From: Sinotaia quadrata
Taxonomy: Eukaryota; Mollusca; Gastropoda; Architaenioglossa; Viviparidae
Length of the DNA stretch: 64,000 nt
NCBI GenBank assembly: GCA_028829895.1
Contig: CM054177.1
Span: forward strand, 39,987,564 to 40,051,563
Direction: 5' to 3'
Shown here: piece after piece, positions 1-11,612 of the stretch
Layout: every line of letters begins with the position of its first letter
Position numbering within the stretch: the first letter of the stretch is position 1
Made by a program: the position numbers and the translations under genes
The notes under the pieces: generated by a model
Told to the model about the DNA's origin: nothing
Seen by the model: the letters and a program-made list of their open reading frames with translations, nothing else
The model's database searches: none

Positions 1-103
1 AAAATTCATTTAAACCAGTGGCTCATGACTTTCTGAACTTTTAATTAACTACAACAACATATATAAACAGATCAGATATACTACAGTGATATCAACTGAC
101 TGT

Positions 104-641
104 ACACTAGGCAATGTGTAACATTGTTAATGATACTTGACAATACACTAGGCAATGTGAACATAGTTAATGATTCTTGACAATACACTTGGCAATGTGT
201 AACATAGTTAATGATACTTGACAGTAAACTTGGCAATGTGTAACATAGTTAATGATACTTGACAATACACTAGGCAATGTGTAACATAGTTAATGATACT
301 TGACAATACACTAGGCAATGTGAACATAGTTAATGATACTTGACAATACACTTGGCAATGTGTAACATAGTTAATGATACTTGACAATACACTAGGCAAT
401 GTGTACATAGTTAATGATACGTGACAGTACACTAGGCAATGTGTACATAGTTAATGATACTTGACAATACACTAGGCAATGTGTACATAGTTAATGATAC
501 TTGACAGTACACTAGGCAATGTGTACAGAGTTAATGATACTTGACAATACACTAGGCAATGTGTAACATAGTTAATGATACTTGACAATACACTAGGCAA
601 TGTGTAACATAGTTAATGATACTTGACAGTACACTTGGCAA
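104..641. repeat. minisatellite, about 41-bp unit, about 13 copies
   Basis: Each unit carries the core GGCAATGTG followed by AGTTAATGATACTTGACA. Units are 40 or 41 bp because the GTGTAACA segment varies by single-base deletions. Copies differ by few substitutions (cactagg or cacttgg). The open frames running through it on the minus strand are products of the repeat. Confidence 0.95.
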
Positions 642-1399
642 CTGAACATAAGAACCCGGTTTAAAAAGTATAAAACTAATTTCATTTTTAAAAATAATAG
701 TGTTTAGTAAATAAGATATCAGAAATCTAGCAATCACATTTTGAAAAATATATGTACACAATTCTGTGGTCAACTATGATATGAATAATTACCATACTAA
801 CTTTGGAGAATGTGCACACAATGTCCATTAATATATAATAATAAAATGATAATAACAGCCATTACATTAAGTTTTTAAAAAGTACAAATCATGTATGCAT
901 TTCTGAAAAATGCCTAAAACTAATACAAATGTGATTCGTCAATGCAACAGAACATCTAGTGCAAATTGTTGTAGCTATTAAAAAAAAACGCATTGATAAA
1001 ACTATTTTCCGTGATTAACCATGCAGAGGTTTTAAGTAACACTAGAAACAAGTGGTTTCCTGTCGTTCCATGATATATGATGCAACAGCAATTGTGGTCC
1101 GCTTTCAAACACTTTGCAGTGTAGTCGATGGGTCATTTAAAAAACAACAACAATATTTAAAATGACAATAAAATAAGTTTTCCTCCCTGCTTCAACAAAC
1201 TCAAAGCTATTCTGATTGGCTGATTTTATTACATCAAAATTCATGTTGCGAGACTATCTTAAATGTAATCTATTCTGATTTGTTGATTTTATACCACAAC
1301 TTCATTTCTTTTATTTCCCAAATTCAATCTATTCTGAAAGACTAATTTAAGATATAATAAATTAATCTATATGTGTCCGTTTTACTTTTTATTTTCGAT

Positions 1400-1860
1400 T
1401 ATACAATACAATAAACTCCTCATACCAGAAATTGCTCATTTAGTCATATCTTCCCACTATAATCAACGGAGTGTAGTGTATTCTTTACACTTAAACACTT
1501 CTGTAGATACTTCTCGTGTCTACCAGGGTAGTAGCAGTTTATAATTAGTAAACATGGAGATTCAGATAAAACAAGGAAAGGCTGCTTTTTCCTGTAAAAT
1601 ATTATCAGGGAACAAATGCCAAGTTTCCAGTTTATTCCTTTTTAACTCTATTCTTTCTTACATTCAAGTCTCAACTTACAGTTTCCTGCAACAGTATTTA
1701 TTAGCCCAATACATGCACACCACATAATAAATACAAGATATCCGTTTCAAGAGAAACAATGTCAAATGTTTTAGCATACTATATTCGAACATCTTACTCT
1801 TAGTTTTCACAAAAATGTAGAAAAATATTTCAACATTTATACTGAGCTGGACTCATGCTT
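1400..1860 (+). repeat. interspersed repeat family A, partial copy 1
   Basis: This matches 11080-11720 and 36380-36600 imperfectly but collinearly. Shared landmarks are CCAGAAATTG, TTCTTTACACTTA, AGGAAAGGCTGCTTT, AATCAGGGAACA and AACTCTATTCTTTCTTACAT. It lacks the MITE present in copy 2: gcatacta is followed directly by tattcgaac near 1780. No coding capacity was recognised. Confidence 0.8.
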
Positions 1861-1959
1861 CAAATCTGAAATAACCAAATATCTGGTTTATTACATGCAC
1901 TGAAGATGTGGTTAGCTAAATCTCTAAACATTTACATATGTACTCAAATTTACTCTATT

Positions 1960-2560
1960 CGTACTTGAACAAGTCTCTCACTAGGCCCCATCATAATACA
2001 AAATAAATTTATTCTGCATTTACTCATACAAGTTTCATCTAAGTGCCATATATAATACTGACAAATTTAGTCTACTCTTACTCCAACAAGTCTCACGCAA
2101 AGCAACAACATAATACTGACTACTTTAGTCTACAAACAGGTCTGAAACCTACATAATACTGGACTAATTTTGTCTGAATTTGTTGCTAAAACAAGTCTTA
2201 TCGCAGGCCCCATCATAATACTGAACTGCATTAGTCAACTGCCTTAAATCAAGCAAGTCTCATCCTAGATCAAACACAATACTGGATTAATTTATTCAAG
2301 CAAGTCTCATCCTAGATCAAACACAATACTGGATTAATTTATTCAAACAAGTTTCAATCTATCCCCATTAAAAAAACTGCTGAATTTATTCTACGCTTAC
2401 TGAAACAAGCCTCACCTCATTCTGCATCAAAATATTGCATCAATTTTAGTCTGAAGTTCTTGCTAAATAAATATTATGCTAGGTCTTACTCTAACAAATT
2501 TAACCTAGTACTTATCAAAATAGTGTAATTTAGTTGACTGCTCTTACTCAAGTTCCAAAC
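1960..2560. repeat. degenerate tandem array, about 50-60-bp unit
   Basis: Repeated blocks contain ACAAGTCTCA, then CATCATAATACTG, then TTTAGTCTACTCTTACTC, with much divergence. A near-perfect pair (TCATCCTAGATCAAACACAA) lies at about 2243-2345. Confidence 0.75.
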
Positions 2561-2697
2561 CACGCCTATCAGACAGATGCATGGTGAGGTGGCTGATGAG
2601 TTCAGCTATATCAGCATGTCAATACCTCTCAAAAGAAGCATGGTGAGGAGCCTGAAGAAAATCACTATATAAGTATGTCAAATTCTGTATGTCTTAC

Positions 2698-2872
2698 CCT
2701 CGTTCTGATGACCGGTAGCTTTGGTGATGGGCAGCCCATCATACGACGGATTGCAGGCACCACAAAAAGGTTGCAGGTGACTAATGCTGACACTGGATTG
2801 CCAGGCAGCCCAAAACACAACTTTGATCTTGCTGTGCATTCCTGTTGCAATGTAGCAAATGTTGTAGGCTTC
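2698..2872 (-). CDS. GPHN: gephyrin E-domain exon 6 of 6 (GLPGNPVSA motif)
   Basis: This 175-bp exon is one base plus 58 codons. The acceptor is cttatgttacag and the donor is AGG|gtaaga. The first G completes the Gly of MKPG, giving [12 protein letters not shown] across the junction. It then encodes [31 protein letters not shown] and [15 protein letters not shown] is the conserved glycine-rich loop of MoeA proteins. The start was set by the PTTFATL match; a second AG at 2832-2833 is less likely because it would drop that block. It ends in phase 0, leading to a beta-rich C-terminal subdomain not found in positions 1-2697. Confidence 0.94.
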
Positions 2873-3896
2873 CTGTAACATAAGACAGTATAGATGTAGC
2901 AAATGTAGATGTATAGATGTCATAAATTCTATAGTGTGTTTGTGTATTGGTATAAAAACACTGTAACATTTAAAATGGTCAACACAATATATATATAGCA
3001 CACCTTTAAAATTCCATTAAAAAAATAATAGTCGAAATGTCATTAAAAAGAAAATCTGAAAAAAATTCTTGGATTTTTAAGTTTTAGAAATACTACAACA
3101 AAATTAGTCTACTATGATTTTATAAACGTAATTAGTTCGTTATTAAAACAGGGCTATGTAGAATTAAATAAGTTGTGCATGGCTTAATTTTATAATTATC
3201 CAAGCAATTTTCCTGCGCAAATTAGCTCACAAATGCGGTAAAGACTGAATATAGTAAAACATTTTGGGACCTAATTACGTGACATTTGAAAATTTAAAGT
3301 GAAATCCGAATATTCTCTCCTTATTTACGGCATTGCAATTTACGTTAGTGGTTATTTCAGATTACTTCAAACAAATATATTTCAAAATGCGTATTAATTT
3401 ACAATAAATTTAGTACCATTTTTTTTGCTTAAAAACCCAACAACCCTTTGCAGATGTACTAACGTGTTGTTTTGTACAAATATTAACGTGTACTGCGTCC
3501 CATTCTGACTGACTACCTCCCTTAAGTGTGCTTGAAGTGGAATCAATCCACGAAACGATCATCATAATTATTTAATGTCCGTCTCTGGACCGTGTTGTCT
3601 CCAAGGAATAACCATTTAAGTCAACTTTTCACTAATTTATTCAGTCTGTTTGTCAATTCGCAATCAAATAATGCACTTCTTTTCCGCACTTTGCGCCACA
3701 AAATACATGTAGGTCAGCTATCACAATTCCACCCACACCATCGAGAAAGTGGCGGCGAAATGAAAGAGAGGTTGTAATAGACGTAAAAGCGAATGAATCA
3801 ATACCGCATCAGGTGAGATCGCGTAATGGCATAAATGAAAAACAGGTTTTTTCGCTCACGGTGTATAGGTTCAAGCTAAACTGTAGGAAAATGAGC

Positions 3897-4316
3897 AGAA
3901 CGCTTAATCGCTAATTTCTAGCTTATTGTCTAGTTCTCTCTATGGAACAATGACTTGGGTATCAATGGCTGCAGAACGCTTAATCGCTAACTTCTAGCTT
4001 ATTGTCTCTATGGAACAATGACTTGGGTATCAATGGCTGCAGAACGCTTAATCGCTAATTTCTAGCTTATTGTCTAGTTGTCTCTAGGTCTTACTCTATG
4101 GAACAATGACTTGGGTATCAATGGCTGCAGAACGCTTAATCGCTAACTTCTAGCTTATTGTCTCTATGGAACAATGACTTGGGTATCAATGGCTCAGAAC
4201 GCTTAATCGCTAACTTCTAGCTGATTGTCTCTATGGAACAATGACTTGGGTATCAATGGCTGCAGAACGCTTAATCGCTAATTTCTAGCTTATTGTCTCT
4301 ATGGAACAATGACTTG
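3897..4316. repeat. minisatellite, about 60-77-bp unit, about 6 copies
   Basis: Units contain GAACGCTTAATCGCTAA, CTTCTAGCTTATTGTCT and ATGGAACAATGACTTGGGTA. Length varies because some units carry an extra agttctctct or agttgtctctaggtcttac segment. Substitutions are few, suggesting recent expansion. Confidence 0.92.
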
Positions 4317-4440
4317 TCGTGCGATCAAAAGTACGTCCGTTTAGTTGTCGCGCGGTGAATTGTCTTAGTGTTGAACTCTCTGCGGTTATCTGTCTGCGCT
4401 TAAATGTCCGCCTTTAAGTAACGCGCGATTGTGTCTGTGC
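4317..4440. other. GC-richer segment with CGCGCG-type words
   Basis: This short block between two arrays is rich in CG words (gtcgtgcgatc, gtcgcgcggtg, aacgcgcgattg) against AT-rich surroundings. Similar vocabulary recurs at 16720-16860. It may be part of a dispersed repeat; no coding was seen. Confidence 0.4.
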
Positions 4441-4444
4441 ACCT

Positions 4445-4755
4445 TAAATAATATTAAAGAACAAAAAATGCACTCTTTTTCTAACACAACTGTGTTTGTA
4501 GACTAGCATTATTTAATACCAAAGAACAAAAGTTTACTTTTTCTAAAATCAAAACTGCTTTTGCAGACTAGCATTAAACAAAACTAAAGAATAAAATCTA
4601 ATCTTTCTTCTATCACAACTTTCTTTGCAGACTAACAATAAACAGAAGTAAAGAACATAAGATTACAAATGTGCTTGCAGACTAGCATTACACAAAACTA
4701 ACCAACACAAATTTACTTTTTATCTACCAAAATTTGCTTTTACAGAATAATATAC
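4445..4755. repeat. degenerate tandem array, about 60-bp unit
   Basis: About five units carry CTTTTTCTA, then ACAACTTT, then TTTGCAGACTAGCATTA, then AAACTAAAGAACAAAA, with many substitutions. Confidence 0.75.
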
Positions 4756-4780
4756 GCTATCGATTCTTGTAAATCACAAT

Positions 4781-4983
4781 ATGTTACACTCCTCAGAGTT
4801 CTATTAACTATAGCAGTGTTGTATATGTTTTGTTACATTCCTCAGAGTTCTATTAACTATAGCAGTGTTGTATATGTTTTGTTACATTCCTCAGAGTTCT
4901 ATTAACTATAGCAGTGTTGTATATGTTTTGTTACATTCCTCAGAGTTCTATTAACTATAGCAGTGTTGTATATGTTTTTTTAC
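4781..4983. repeat. minisatellite, 49-bp unit, 4 copies
   Basis: CCTCAGAGTTCTATTAACTA recurs at 4791, 4840, 4889 and 4938, always followed by TAGCAGTGTTGTATATGTTT. Copies are nearly identical. Confidence 0.95.
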
Positions 4984-5196
4984 AGAATGGCAAATGTTGC
5001 TTTAAAAAATCTTTGGCAATCAAAATTCTGCATATTAAAGAAGAGACAACCACAATTTCAAAACAAAATTTGTTAGAAGTGATTTTTTTTTTTTTTGGTA
5101 ATAAAGTGTAGACAGTCACAATTCTGCAAAAACAAGCGCTTTGGCAATTTTTTGTTGTTGTGTGTAATAAAGTGCCCATTAACATTATTCCCTAGG

Positions 5197-5455
5197 CTTG
5201 AGCTTTGACCAAGAAGATTATCGTAATAAAGTGAACACAATCATTATTCTCCACAAGTGAACTTTGACCAAGAAGATTATCGTAATAAAGTGAACACATT
5301 ATTCTCTACAAGTGAACTTTGACTAAGAAGATTATCGTAATAAAGTGAACACATTATTCCCTACAAGTGAACTTTGGCAAAGAAAGGTTATCGCAATAAA
5401 GTGAACACAATCACTATTTTCCACAAGTGAAATACGACATAGATTATCGTAATAA
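5197..5455. repeat. minisatellite, about 55-60-bp unit, 4-5 copies
   Basis: Units contain GTAATAAAGTGAACACA, then ATTATTC, then ACAAGTGAACTTTGAC, then AAGAAGATTATC. The last copies diverge. Confidence 0.9.
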
Positions 5456-5474
5456 AGAGCAGGAAGTCTCGATT

Positions 5475-6070
5475 CTCCAAAAGTTTTAGCAATATTATGT
5501 TTGATCAAATTCTCCATAATCAAAGCTCTAGCAATATTATGTTTGATCAAATTCTCCATAATCAAAGCTCTAGCAATATTATGTTTAATCAAGACTCTCC
5601 AGAACGAAAGCTCTAGCAATATTATGTTTAATCAAGATTCTCCTTAACTAAAGCTCTAGCTTTATTATGTTTAATCAAGACTCTCCAGAACGAAAGCTCT
5701 AGCAATATTATGTTTAATCAAGATTCTCCTTTACGAAAGCTCTAGCAATATTATGTTTAATCAAGACTCTCCAGAACGAAAGCTCTAGCAATATTATGTT
5801 TAATCAAGATTCTCCTTAACGAAAGCTCTAGCAATAGTATGTTTAATCAAGACTATCCTTAACGAAAGCTCTAGCAATATTATGTTTAATCAAGACTCTC
5901 CAGAACGAAAGCTCTAGCAATATTATGTTTAATCAAGACTATCCTTAACGAAAGCTCTAGCAATATTATGTTTAATCAAGACTATCCTTAACGAAAGCTC
6001 TAGCAATATTATGTTTAATCAAGACTCTCCAGAACGAAAGCTCTAGCAATATTATGTTTAATCAAGATCG
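5475..6070. repeat. minisatellite, 42-43-bp unit, about 14 copies
   Basis: Units read AGCAATATTATGTTTAATCA, then AGACTCTCCAGAACGAAAGC. Two sub-types (CTCCAGAACG and ATCCTTAACG) roughly alternate, hinting at two-unit amplification steps. Confidence 0.95.
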
Positions 6071-6128
6071 TGCAGAGTAAATGCTGCTAACAAGTTTTCA
6101 GTGGTGCAATGAACAAACTTTAACACTT

Positions 6129-6158
6129 TTTTTTTTTTTTTTTTTTTTTGGGGGGGAG
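6129..6158. repeat. poly-T tract followed by G run
   Basis: About 21 consecutive T are followed by seven G. It could be the poly-A end of a minus-strand retroposed sequence, but no body was recognised. Confidence 0.6.
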
Positions 6159-6469
6159 GTGTTTTAATAATACGGACATTTGTTTGCTAACATCAAGAAT
6201 TAAGTTGTGCAAGTCTTGTAAACATCCTTATTTAAAAAATAAACAAGAAATTGAGCATTTCTCTAATTACAAATTAGCACACATTTTTCAATCAAGAAAT
6301 AAAATACTAGTGCTACAAGAATCTAAAATGCAGAACTTTGCTTTGTTTGACAACAACAATAAATACAAGTTGTAAAATTAGTTTCTCTTGCCTCTAAGAT
6401 AAATTATAAAAATAACGGATTTTGGCTGTTTTTTTTCCCCTGAGTGATGTTTCACCACCTCAACATAAT

Positions 6470-6990
6470 ACACACTCCTTTTATCTGCCACCCCCAGTCG
6501 GCAAGTGGAGTGTCAAGTAGCCGATCTCTGTTTGCCAAAAGAAGGCCGGAAGACCAGTGCGAAGTGAGCACGTGCACAGTTGTATGCGCAAGACGGCCAC
6601 GCGGACCTACGAGAGCGCATTGACAGACAATCCACGTTCCATGCAGTTTTATCTTACAAGGGGAACAACAAGCGGCAGGAGCGGTGATCTGAAGAGAAAA
6701 AGAAGAGCGAGAACCAAGAGGATGTTTTCTACTGCACGCCGGGAAGACAATCAGGCTCATACTCGCTCCCTCCCTCCCTTCCTCTTCTCAGGACTTTTAG
6801 CGGGGCGGGGAATGGGGCATGACAGTTGGAGCCGGAAAAGGGTGGGGATGAGAAACAGTAAGAGAGGCTTAATGAGAACTTAAGGCTTTGAAGATCGCAT
6901 ACAAGGTTCAAACGCTTAAGGAGGTGTAAAGACTCCAGTCGGTGCCCAGAAGACTTACAAAACGATCAAAAGCATAGTGTTTTCGGCTTA
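6470..6990. other. GC-rich island in AT-rich intron
   Basis: Base composition changes sharply here: many CG and GC words (gcacgtgcac, gacggccacgcgg, gcggggcgggg), a purine-rich patch (gagaaaaagaagagcgag) and a pyrimidine patch (ctccctccctccc). Short open frames exist on both strands (6557-6883 plus; 6452-6760 minus), but their proteins match nothing I know and look like composition effects. It could be an internal promoter or CpG island, or a GC-rich repeat insertion. Conserved splice sites were not identified. Confidence 0.4.
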
Positions 6991-6999
6991 AGATACCCT

Positions 7000-7840
7000 G
7001 GTCGAGGGCATTTTCCATTAAGACCCATGCTGAGCTCCCTTAAAAAAACACGAACTAGTTCTGCATATAAATAAAAATACAGGAAAAAAAGTTGTTCCAT
7101 AAGAGTACGAATAAAGAAATCTCTCTTGTGTAAATTTACAAAAGAACTGAACTGTTCAGATACAAAAACTGCGTAAAAGATAACCTAATTCCACATAAAA
7201 CACACATCTATATATAACATGGAAATGTTCTATCAACCAAACCACATACACACCCACACTAAATACAAACTGTTCCTATACAAACACAGAACTAAATAAA
7301 ACAACAACAAAAATATTTTAAACTACAACATAAAGCTACAAACAATTTCAGCACAAAATTGTTTCTATTAAGAACATAAAAACAAAGTCACGAAATTATG
7401 TCTACACAAAACACAAAACTCTCTTTGTACAAACATTAAACTATAAGAAAATACTAAACTGTTACTACATAAAACATATTTTTAATTAAACTAAATAGCT
7501 GTTTCTTCAGAAAACATTAAACATTCCTCAAAAAACATTGACCAAGCTTTTCCTAATTAAAACACTAAATTATTTCTATACAAAACATTAAACTTGTTCT
7601 TACAATATTAAACACGAAACGGTTCCTATAAAAAGAAAGCATGACATCATACGATACCACATGAAAGAGTTTGTAAACTATTCCAACATAAACTGCATCA
7701 ACCACATATTATTTTACCACAAAAATGTTCCAATAGAAAACGTGAAATCGTACTTAAGTAAAGCATGTAAGAGTTTGTAAAGTATTCCAACATAAACTAC
7801 ATCAACCACAAAAATGTTCTAATATATTCCAGAGTAGGAA
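7000..7840. repeat. A-rich degenerate repeat region
   Basis: Loose repeats of the type AAACTGTTCCTATACAAA, ACATTAAACT and AAAACAC recur with heavy divergence. One pair (GAGTTTGTAAA then TATTCCAACATAAACT) appears at about 7668 and 7770. No genes were seen. Confidence 0.6.
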
Positions 7841-7844
7841 CTAT

Positions 7845-8935
7845 AATAATGCCCATAAAATTAGACCTACAAAAAACAAGTCTGGAAATTGTCTCAGCCC
7901 AAATACACATCTTACTGAATACCAAACAGGGGGTGGGGGGAATACATACTTTGCATACTGTTTACATTTTATATCCCAACACTGATTACTACAGACCAGA
8001 CGACATAACGGTGGAAACACAAAAGACACTGGAAAGACCAAATACAATCATCCTTTAACTTTAACGCCAGGAATCCTCTAGTCTATAGGACAACTTTTCA
8101 CAAAACCATACAAAACTACTTAATGACACAAATATAATTAAATTTAAAAAATGGACAACCAACACCCACATACCCATTTAACAATGAACTATGAGAATCA
8201 GCCATAGACTTAACATTAGTGTCAGCCTACAAGAAGTAGACTAGGAAAGAGATAATTAAGATCTGCTAGGATCAGCACCACCCAATAACAGTTACCCTCC
8301 TTAATACAACAGACGTACCAGACACACAAACTGACAATTCAAAAATCAACACAAAAAAACCGACCGGGACAAATATTAACTATTAACCCAACACCCAACA
8401 GGCATAAACGACCTAATAATAGATCAAGAAATCGCAGACATTATATTGAATAATGTTTTAAACAAAATGACTAGGAACTATCATAGACCAGGACTTTCAT
8501 GGTGGCAACGCTCGGAAGCCACAGAAACCAGAAAAGGGCATATAAAAACATTTTTATAAACATACTCCCTGAAGATAAAACTAAATTTAATGAAAGCACA
8601 GTTAATATTAAACGAATAATTACAGATGTCAGAAAAAAAATCCTGGGAAAGATTCTGTGATAGCACAGATACCACCATATCGATCAGAAGATAGGAAAAA
8701 ATTAAAAGCACAAATATCACCACCACAAAAAAAGCACGTACTAGCTCTAAAACTAAAGAGTAACCTCTACAAAACAACTAATGAAACAGCTAACATAGTT
8801 GCAGAAGACATAGCTCAAATGCCAATTTTGATCCCAGATTCACTGACACAAAAAGTAAAAACCGAAACAACATATGTACCAAGTGATGTCCCTGGTCATA
8901 CATGGCCAATAAAACTCAGCTCCACGTGAGCTAAA
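7845..8935 (+). pseudogene. non-LTR retrotransposon (LINE) endonuclease remnant
   Basis: Open pieces in different frames look like the apurinic-like endonuclease region of a LINE. YPNTDYYRP and LERPNTIIL are followed, after a small deletion, by FNARNPL near 8060-8075, where intact endonucleases have GDFN. AIDLTLVSA near 8203 and HHPI near 8279 match the usual later endonuclease blocks (DLT-, then S-D-H-P-I). Stops and frame changes show decay. A final open piece (8657-8929) may be the linker before reverse transcriptase; no reverse transcriptase was found. The clade is not resolved (Jockey, I or CR1-like). Confidence 0.65.
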
Positions 8936-9041
8936 GTTTTGCATGGTCCCAGATAAAAGCAGTGGGTGGGTCATGAGCCAAATGCAGCACATATGCTTGA
9001 TAGCTCACGGGTACCACCAAATGTCTGCTTTCAGTCCCTTC

Positions 9042-9420
9042 CTATTTACCAATCAAGAGACCATCCTTCCAGTGAAACTCATCAGCTTTGCCAGAAGGCT
9101 TAGACACGTACATTCCTGAGAGCTTGGTCTTCTCTTGACATTTCTCCAGAGAATCATCTGTCAATTGTTCTGCTCTGAGAAGGGCATTCCCCATCAGGTT
9201 TAGCCACAGTCTGACAGTCAAAAACAATTATCTGCCCTGCCATGACTGATATAACTTCCTGGTGACATGCCATGCCAATGACAGTTTCAGCCAATGTCAC
9301 AGATGCAGCACCTTCACATTTGCCACTGACCATTCCTGATTCACCTTGCATACCTTCATGCATGCCCCTAGCTTCAGCTTCCTGCATTGCAGCTTGCTTA
9401 TGTGTGAGTACACACACATT
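9042..9420 (-). pseudogene. Ty3/Gypsy-type pol fragment, decayed
   Basis: Minus-strand frames give SLEKCQEKTKLSGMYVSKP and then DEFHWKDGLLIGK. This matches in style the linker between protease and integrase in mollusc-type Gypsy polyproteins, and resembles the tail of the gag-protease frame at 50103-52061 (SLSSMLKLARKN...FLKDGLAFRR). An overlapping frame (9154-9417) continues upstream, suggesting a frameshift. The call rests on short weak similarity. Confidence 0.4.
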
Positions 9421-10411
9421 GTTGAGTGAATCTGGGGTGTCCTCACCATTGCGAATATATTTACATCCATGACAGCACTCTCAATACAATTCGCCAGACC
9501 TAGAGCCTGAATGCATCCACATATATATTTCTATTTTCTTCTCTTTTATTTCTATTTCTTTCCCTTTTTTATTTCTAGTTCATCTCTTTCACATCCATTT
9601 TTTATTTCTAGTTCTTCTCATTCATGCTTCCATTTTTTATTTCTACAAAGTCATTCAAATAATCTTAAGTTTCGTATGCAGAGAAGCCGTCCCTCCTGCT
9701 ACCACCTTCCACTCTTCTATCTACCTCAGTCTTTCTTCTAGTGGAATTTCCATTTTAATCGAAAAAAAAAACTCTACCATGGTCATGCAGCTAGCTGACT
9801 GGTGAGTTATCTGACTGATTTTACAAAAGTATCTCCACACACATTCAAGCAGCTAGAAAACTTGAAATCCAGTTACTTAAAATGCACAATCAAAGTAAAC
9901 AGTATAATCTCTACACACACTCAAGCAACTAGTAAACTTTAAATCTAGTCACTTAAAATGCACAATCATTGTAAACAATATTATGCAATTGATAATATAA
10001 AGTCAAAAGGGTTAATAAAAAAATCAAAAGATAAAAAGAATAGATAAAGCAAAACAGTTCTAGATAGTGTTATAAAATAATGAGTGAGATAAGACTGCTT
10101 TCTAAATGTCTATTTCACTAGTCAAATGTATCTCTTTTAGCTCTGTTTTAGTCTAGGATTTCCCAATAAATTTCCCAACAAATTTTTCAACAATTGTATT
10201 CCACATTTACTAATTTCAACAATATGACAATTAGTTTAACAATATTGAACAATGTTGTACTCATCCCCAGACAGAGCCTACCCACTTTATGTTATACCAA
10301 TGCCATCTAGTTAATGGTTAGGATATTTATAATTAATTAATCATCCATAACTAATTACAAGTGATGAAAAATTTAATTTACATTATTAATAATCCTCCAG
10401 CAGACACCACT

Positions 10412-10412
<1 letters not shown>

Positions 10413-10459
<47 letters not shown>
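10413..10459. repeat. (CT)n microsatellite
   Basis: A pure CT dinucleotide run lies inside family A copy 2; the copy at 35600 has no such run at the matching place. Confidence 0.97.
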
Positions 10460-10462
<3 letters not shown>

Positions 10463-11425
10463 TGGCAGATATGCGGGCACTGTAAACGTTTTCTCTCTTC
10501 CACAACATTAAAGACAAACATTTACCGTCACGAAATATTTCCATCAGTGGAAAACTTCTTACTAAAGGAGAAGACAAGTCCATCTTTAATCTATATTTAG
10601 TGAGCCCCCATCCACCCACTTTCTGTTCCAACATAAGGTTATCAATATATGTAAGAAGGTCAATAAATTTATTATATCAACAATCAAATATACCTTTAAT
10701 ACAATGAAAAATATTACACGACATCAATATTTCCAGGAAAACCCTGTTCAAATAATTTTTTTATTTACACAGTCATATCCTATATACATTTCTAAAATAG
10801 TGTCAATACAAATCAAAGCACATTTCTTATCAGAGAACAGAAATGGGATCATTAGAGGTAAGTGATAATATTCTGTGTAACCTTGTACAGATGAAGCCTA
10901 CATGTCCTTTTTGCACGCTTTTCATATCAAAGTCACAAGATTATTGTCCACGTCAATTCCATGTGTTTCCTCTTGTAAAAACCTGATTCGCTGATATTCT
11001 CTTGAAGCTAACTTGGGTGCTCATTTGCCCTAATAGTTCCTTTGAGCAGAACAATTGTAGCAATATCCAGTAACTTCCTTGTATCAGAAATTGTTTGATG
11101 TAGTCAGCATACCTTGCCATAATACATCAATGGAATACAGTGTGTTCTTTACACTTACACACTGCAGTAGTTGCTTCCTGCATCTGCCAAGGACTAGGGA
11201 GACCTGGAGATTATGATAACATGAGGAAAGGCTGCTTTGTCCCTGTAAAATATAATCAGGGAACATAAGCTAAGTTTCCAGTTTACTCCATTTTAACTCT
11301 ATTCTTTCTTACATACAAGTCTGCATCAGTATTTATTGGTGTGACACATGCATACAGCATAAAAATACAGCATTATAGTTTTACAAGTGGTTTCATTAGA
11401 ACACTGTCAAGTGTTTAGCATACTA

Positions 11426-11612
11426 AAGTGAAACCTTGCTATAATGTGATAACTGGGGTCCATAAAATCAGATCACGTTAATAGCAGGGTCACCTTAATG
11501 TGGGGTTTTGCAATATGTGCAAATAAATATACAAAATTTGGGGAGCCATGCCATGACTTCATTATATCCAAATTCGTATTATAACAGGGCACATTATTGC
11601 AGGGTTCCACTG
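11426..11612. mobile_element. Tigger/pogo-like MITE, about 187 bp, TA duplication
   Basis: The two ends are imperfect inverted repeats: left AGTGAAACCTTGCTATAATG, right (reversed) CAGTGGAACCCTGCAATAAT. Such ends are typical of the pogo/Tigger branch of Tc1/mariner. TA flanks both sides (11424-11425 and 11613-11614). Family A copies at 1780 and about 36510 lack the element at the matching site, supporting a true insertion. No transposase is encoded. Confidence 0.75.

Larger units (their letters stand above)
1..2697. other. gephyrin downstream intron (3' end not found)
   Basis: No coding sequence was seen here. The stretch holds a 41-bp minisatellite (104-641), a copy of family A (1400-1860), a degenerate array (about 1960-2560) and otherwise AT-rich unique-looking DNA (650-1400). 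I looked on the minus strand for the gephyrin C-terminal exon and did not find it, so it probably lies below position 1. Confidence 0.6.

Noticed and set aside
104..641. CRISPR-like regular direct repeats
   Set aside because: Units abut without unique spacers; they are ordinary minisatellites in animal DNA, as are the other arrays.
2698..2831. Alternative acceptor for the last gephyrin exon at 2832-2833
   Set aside because: It would drop the PTTFATL block and break the phase with the MKPG exon; the acceptor before 2872 fits both.
6557..6883. Overlapping Arg/Ser-rich frames in the GC island
   Set aside because: Frames are open on both strands because of base composition; no motif or homology.
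11385..11405. ggtttcat considered as the reverse of the gephyrin MKPG codons
   Set aside because: No donor follows and upstream codons do not match; the true exon was found at 42485-42558.
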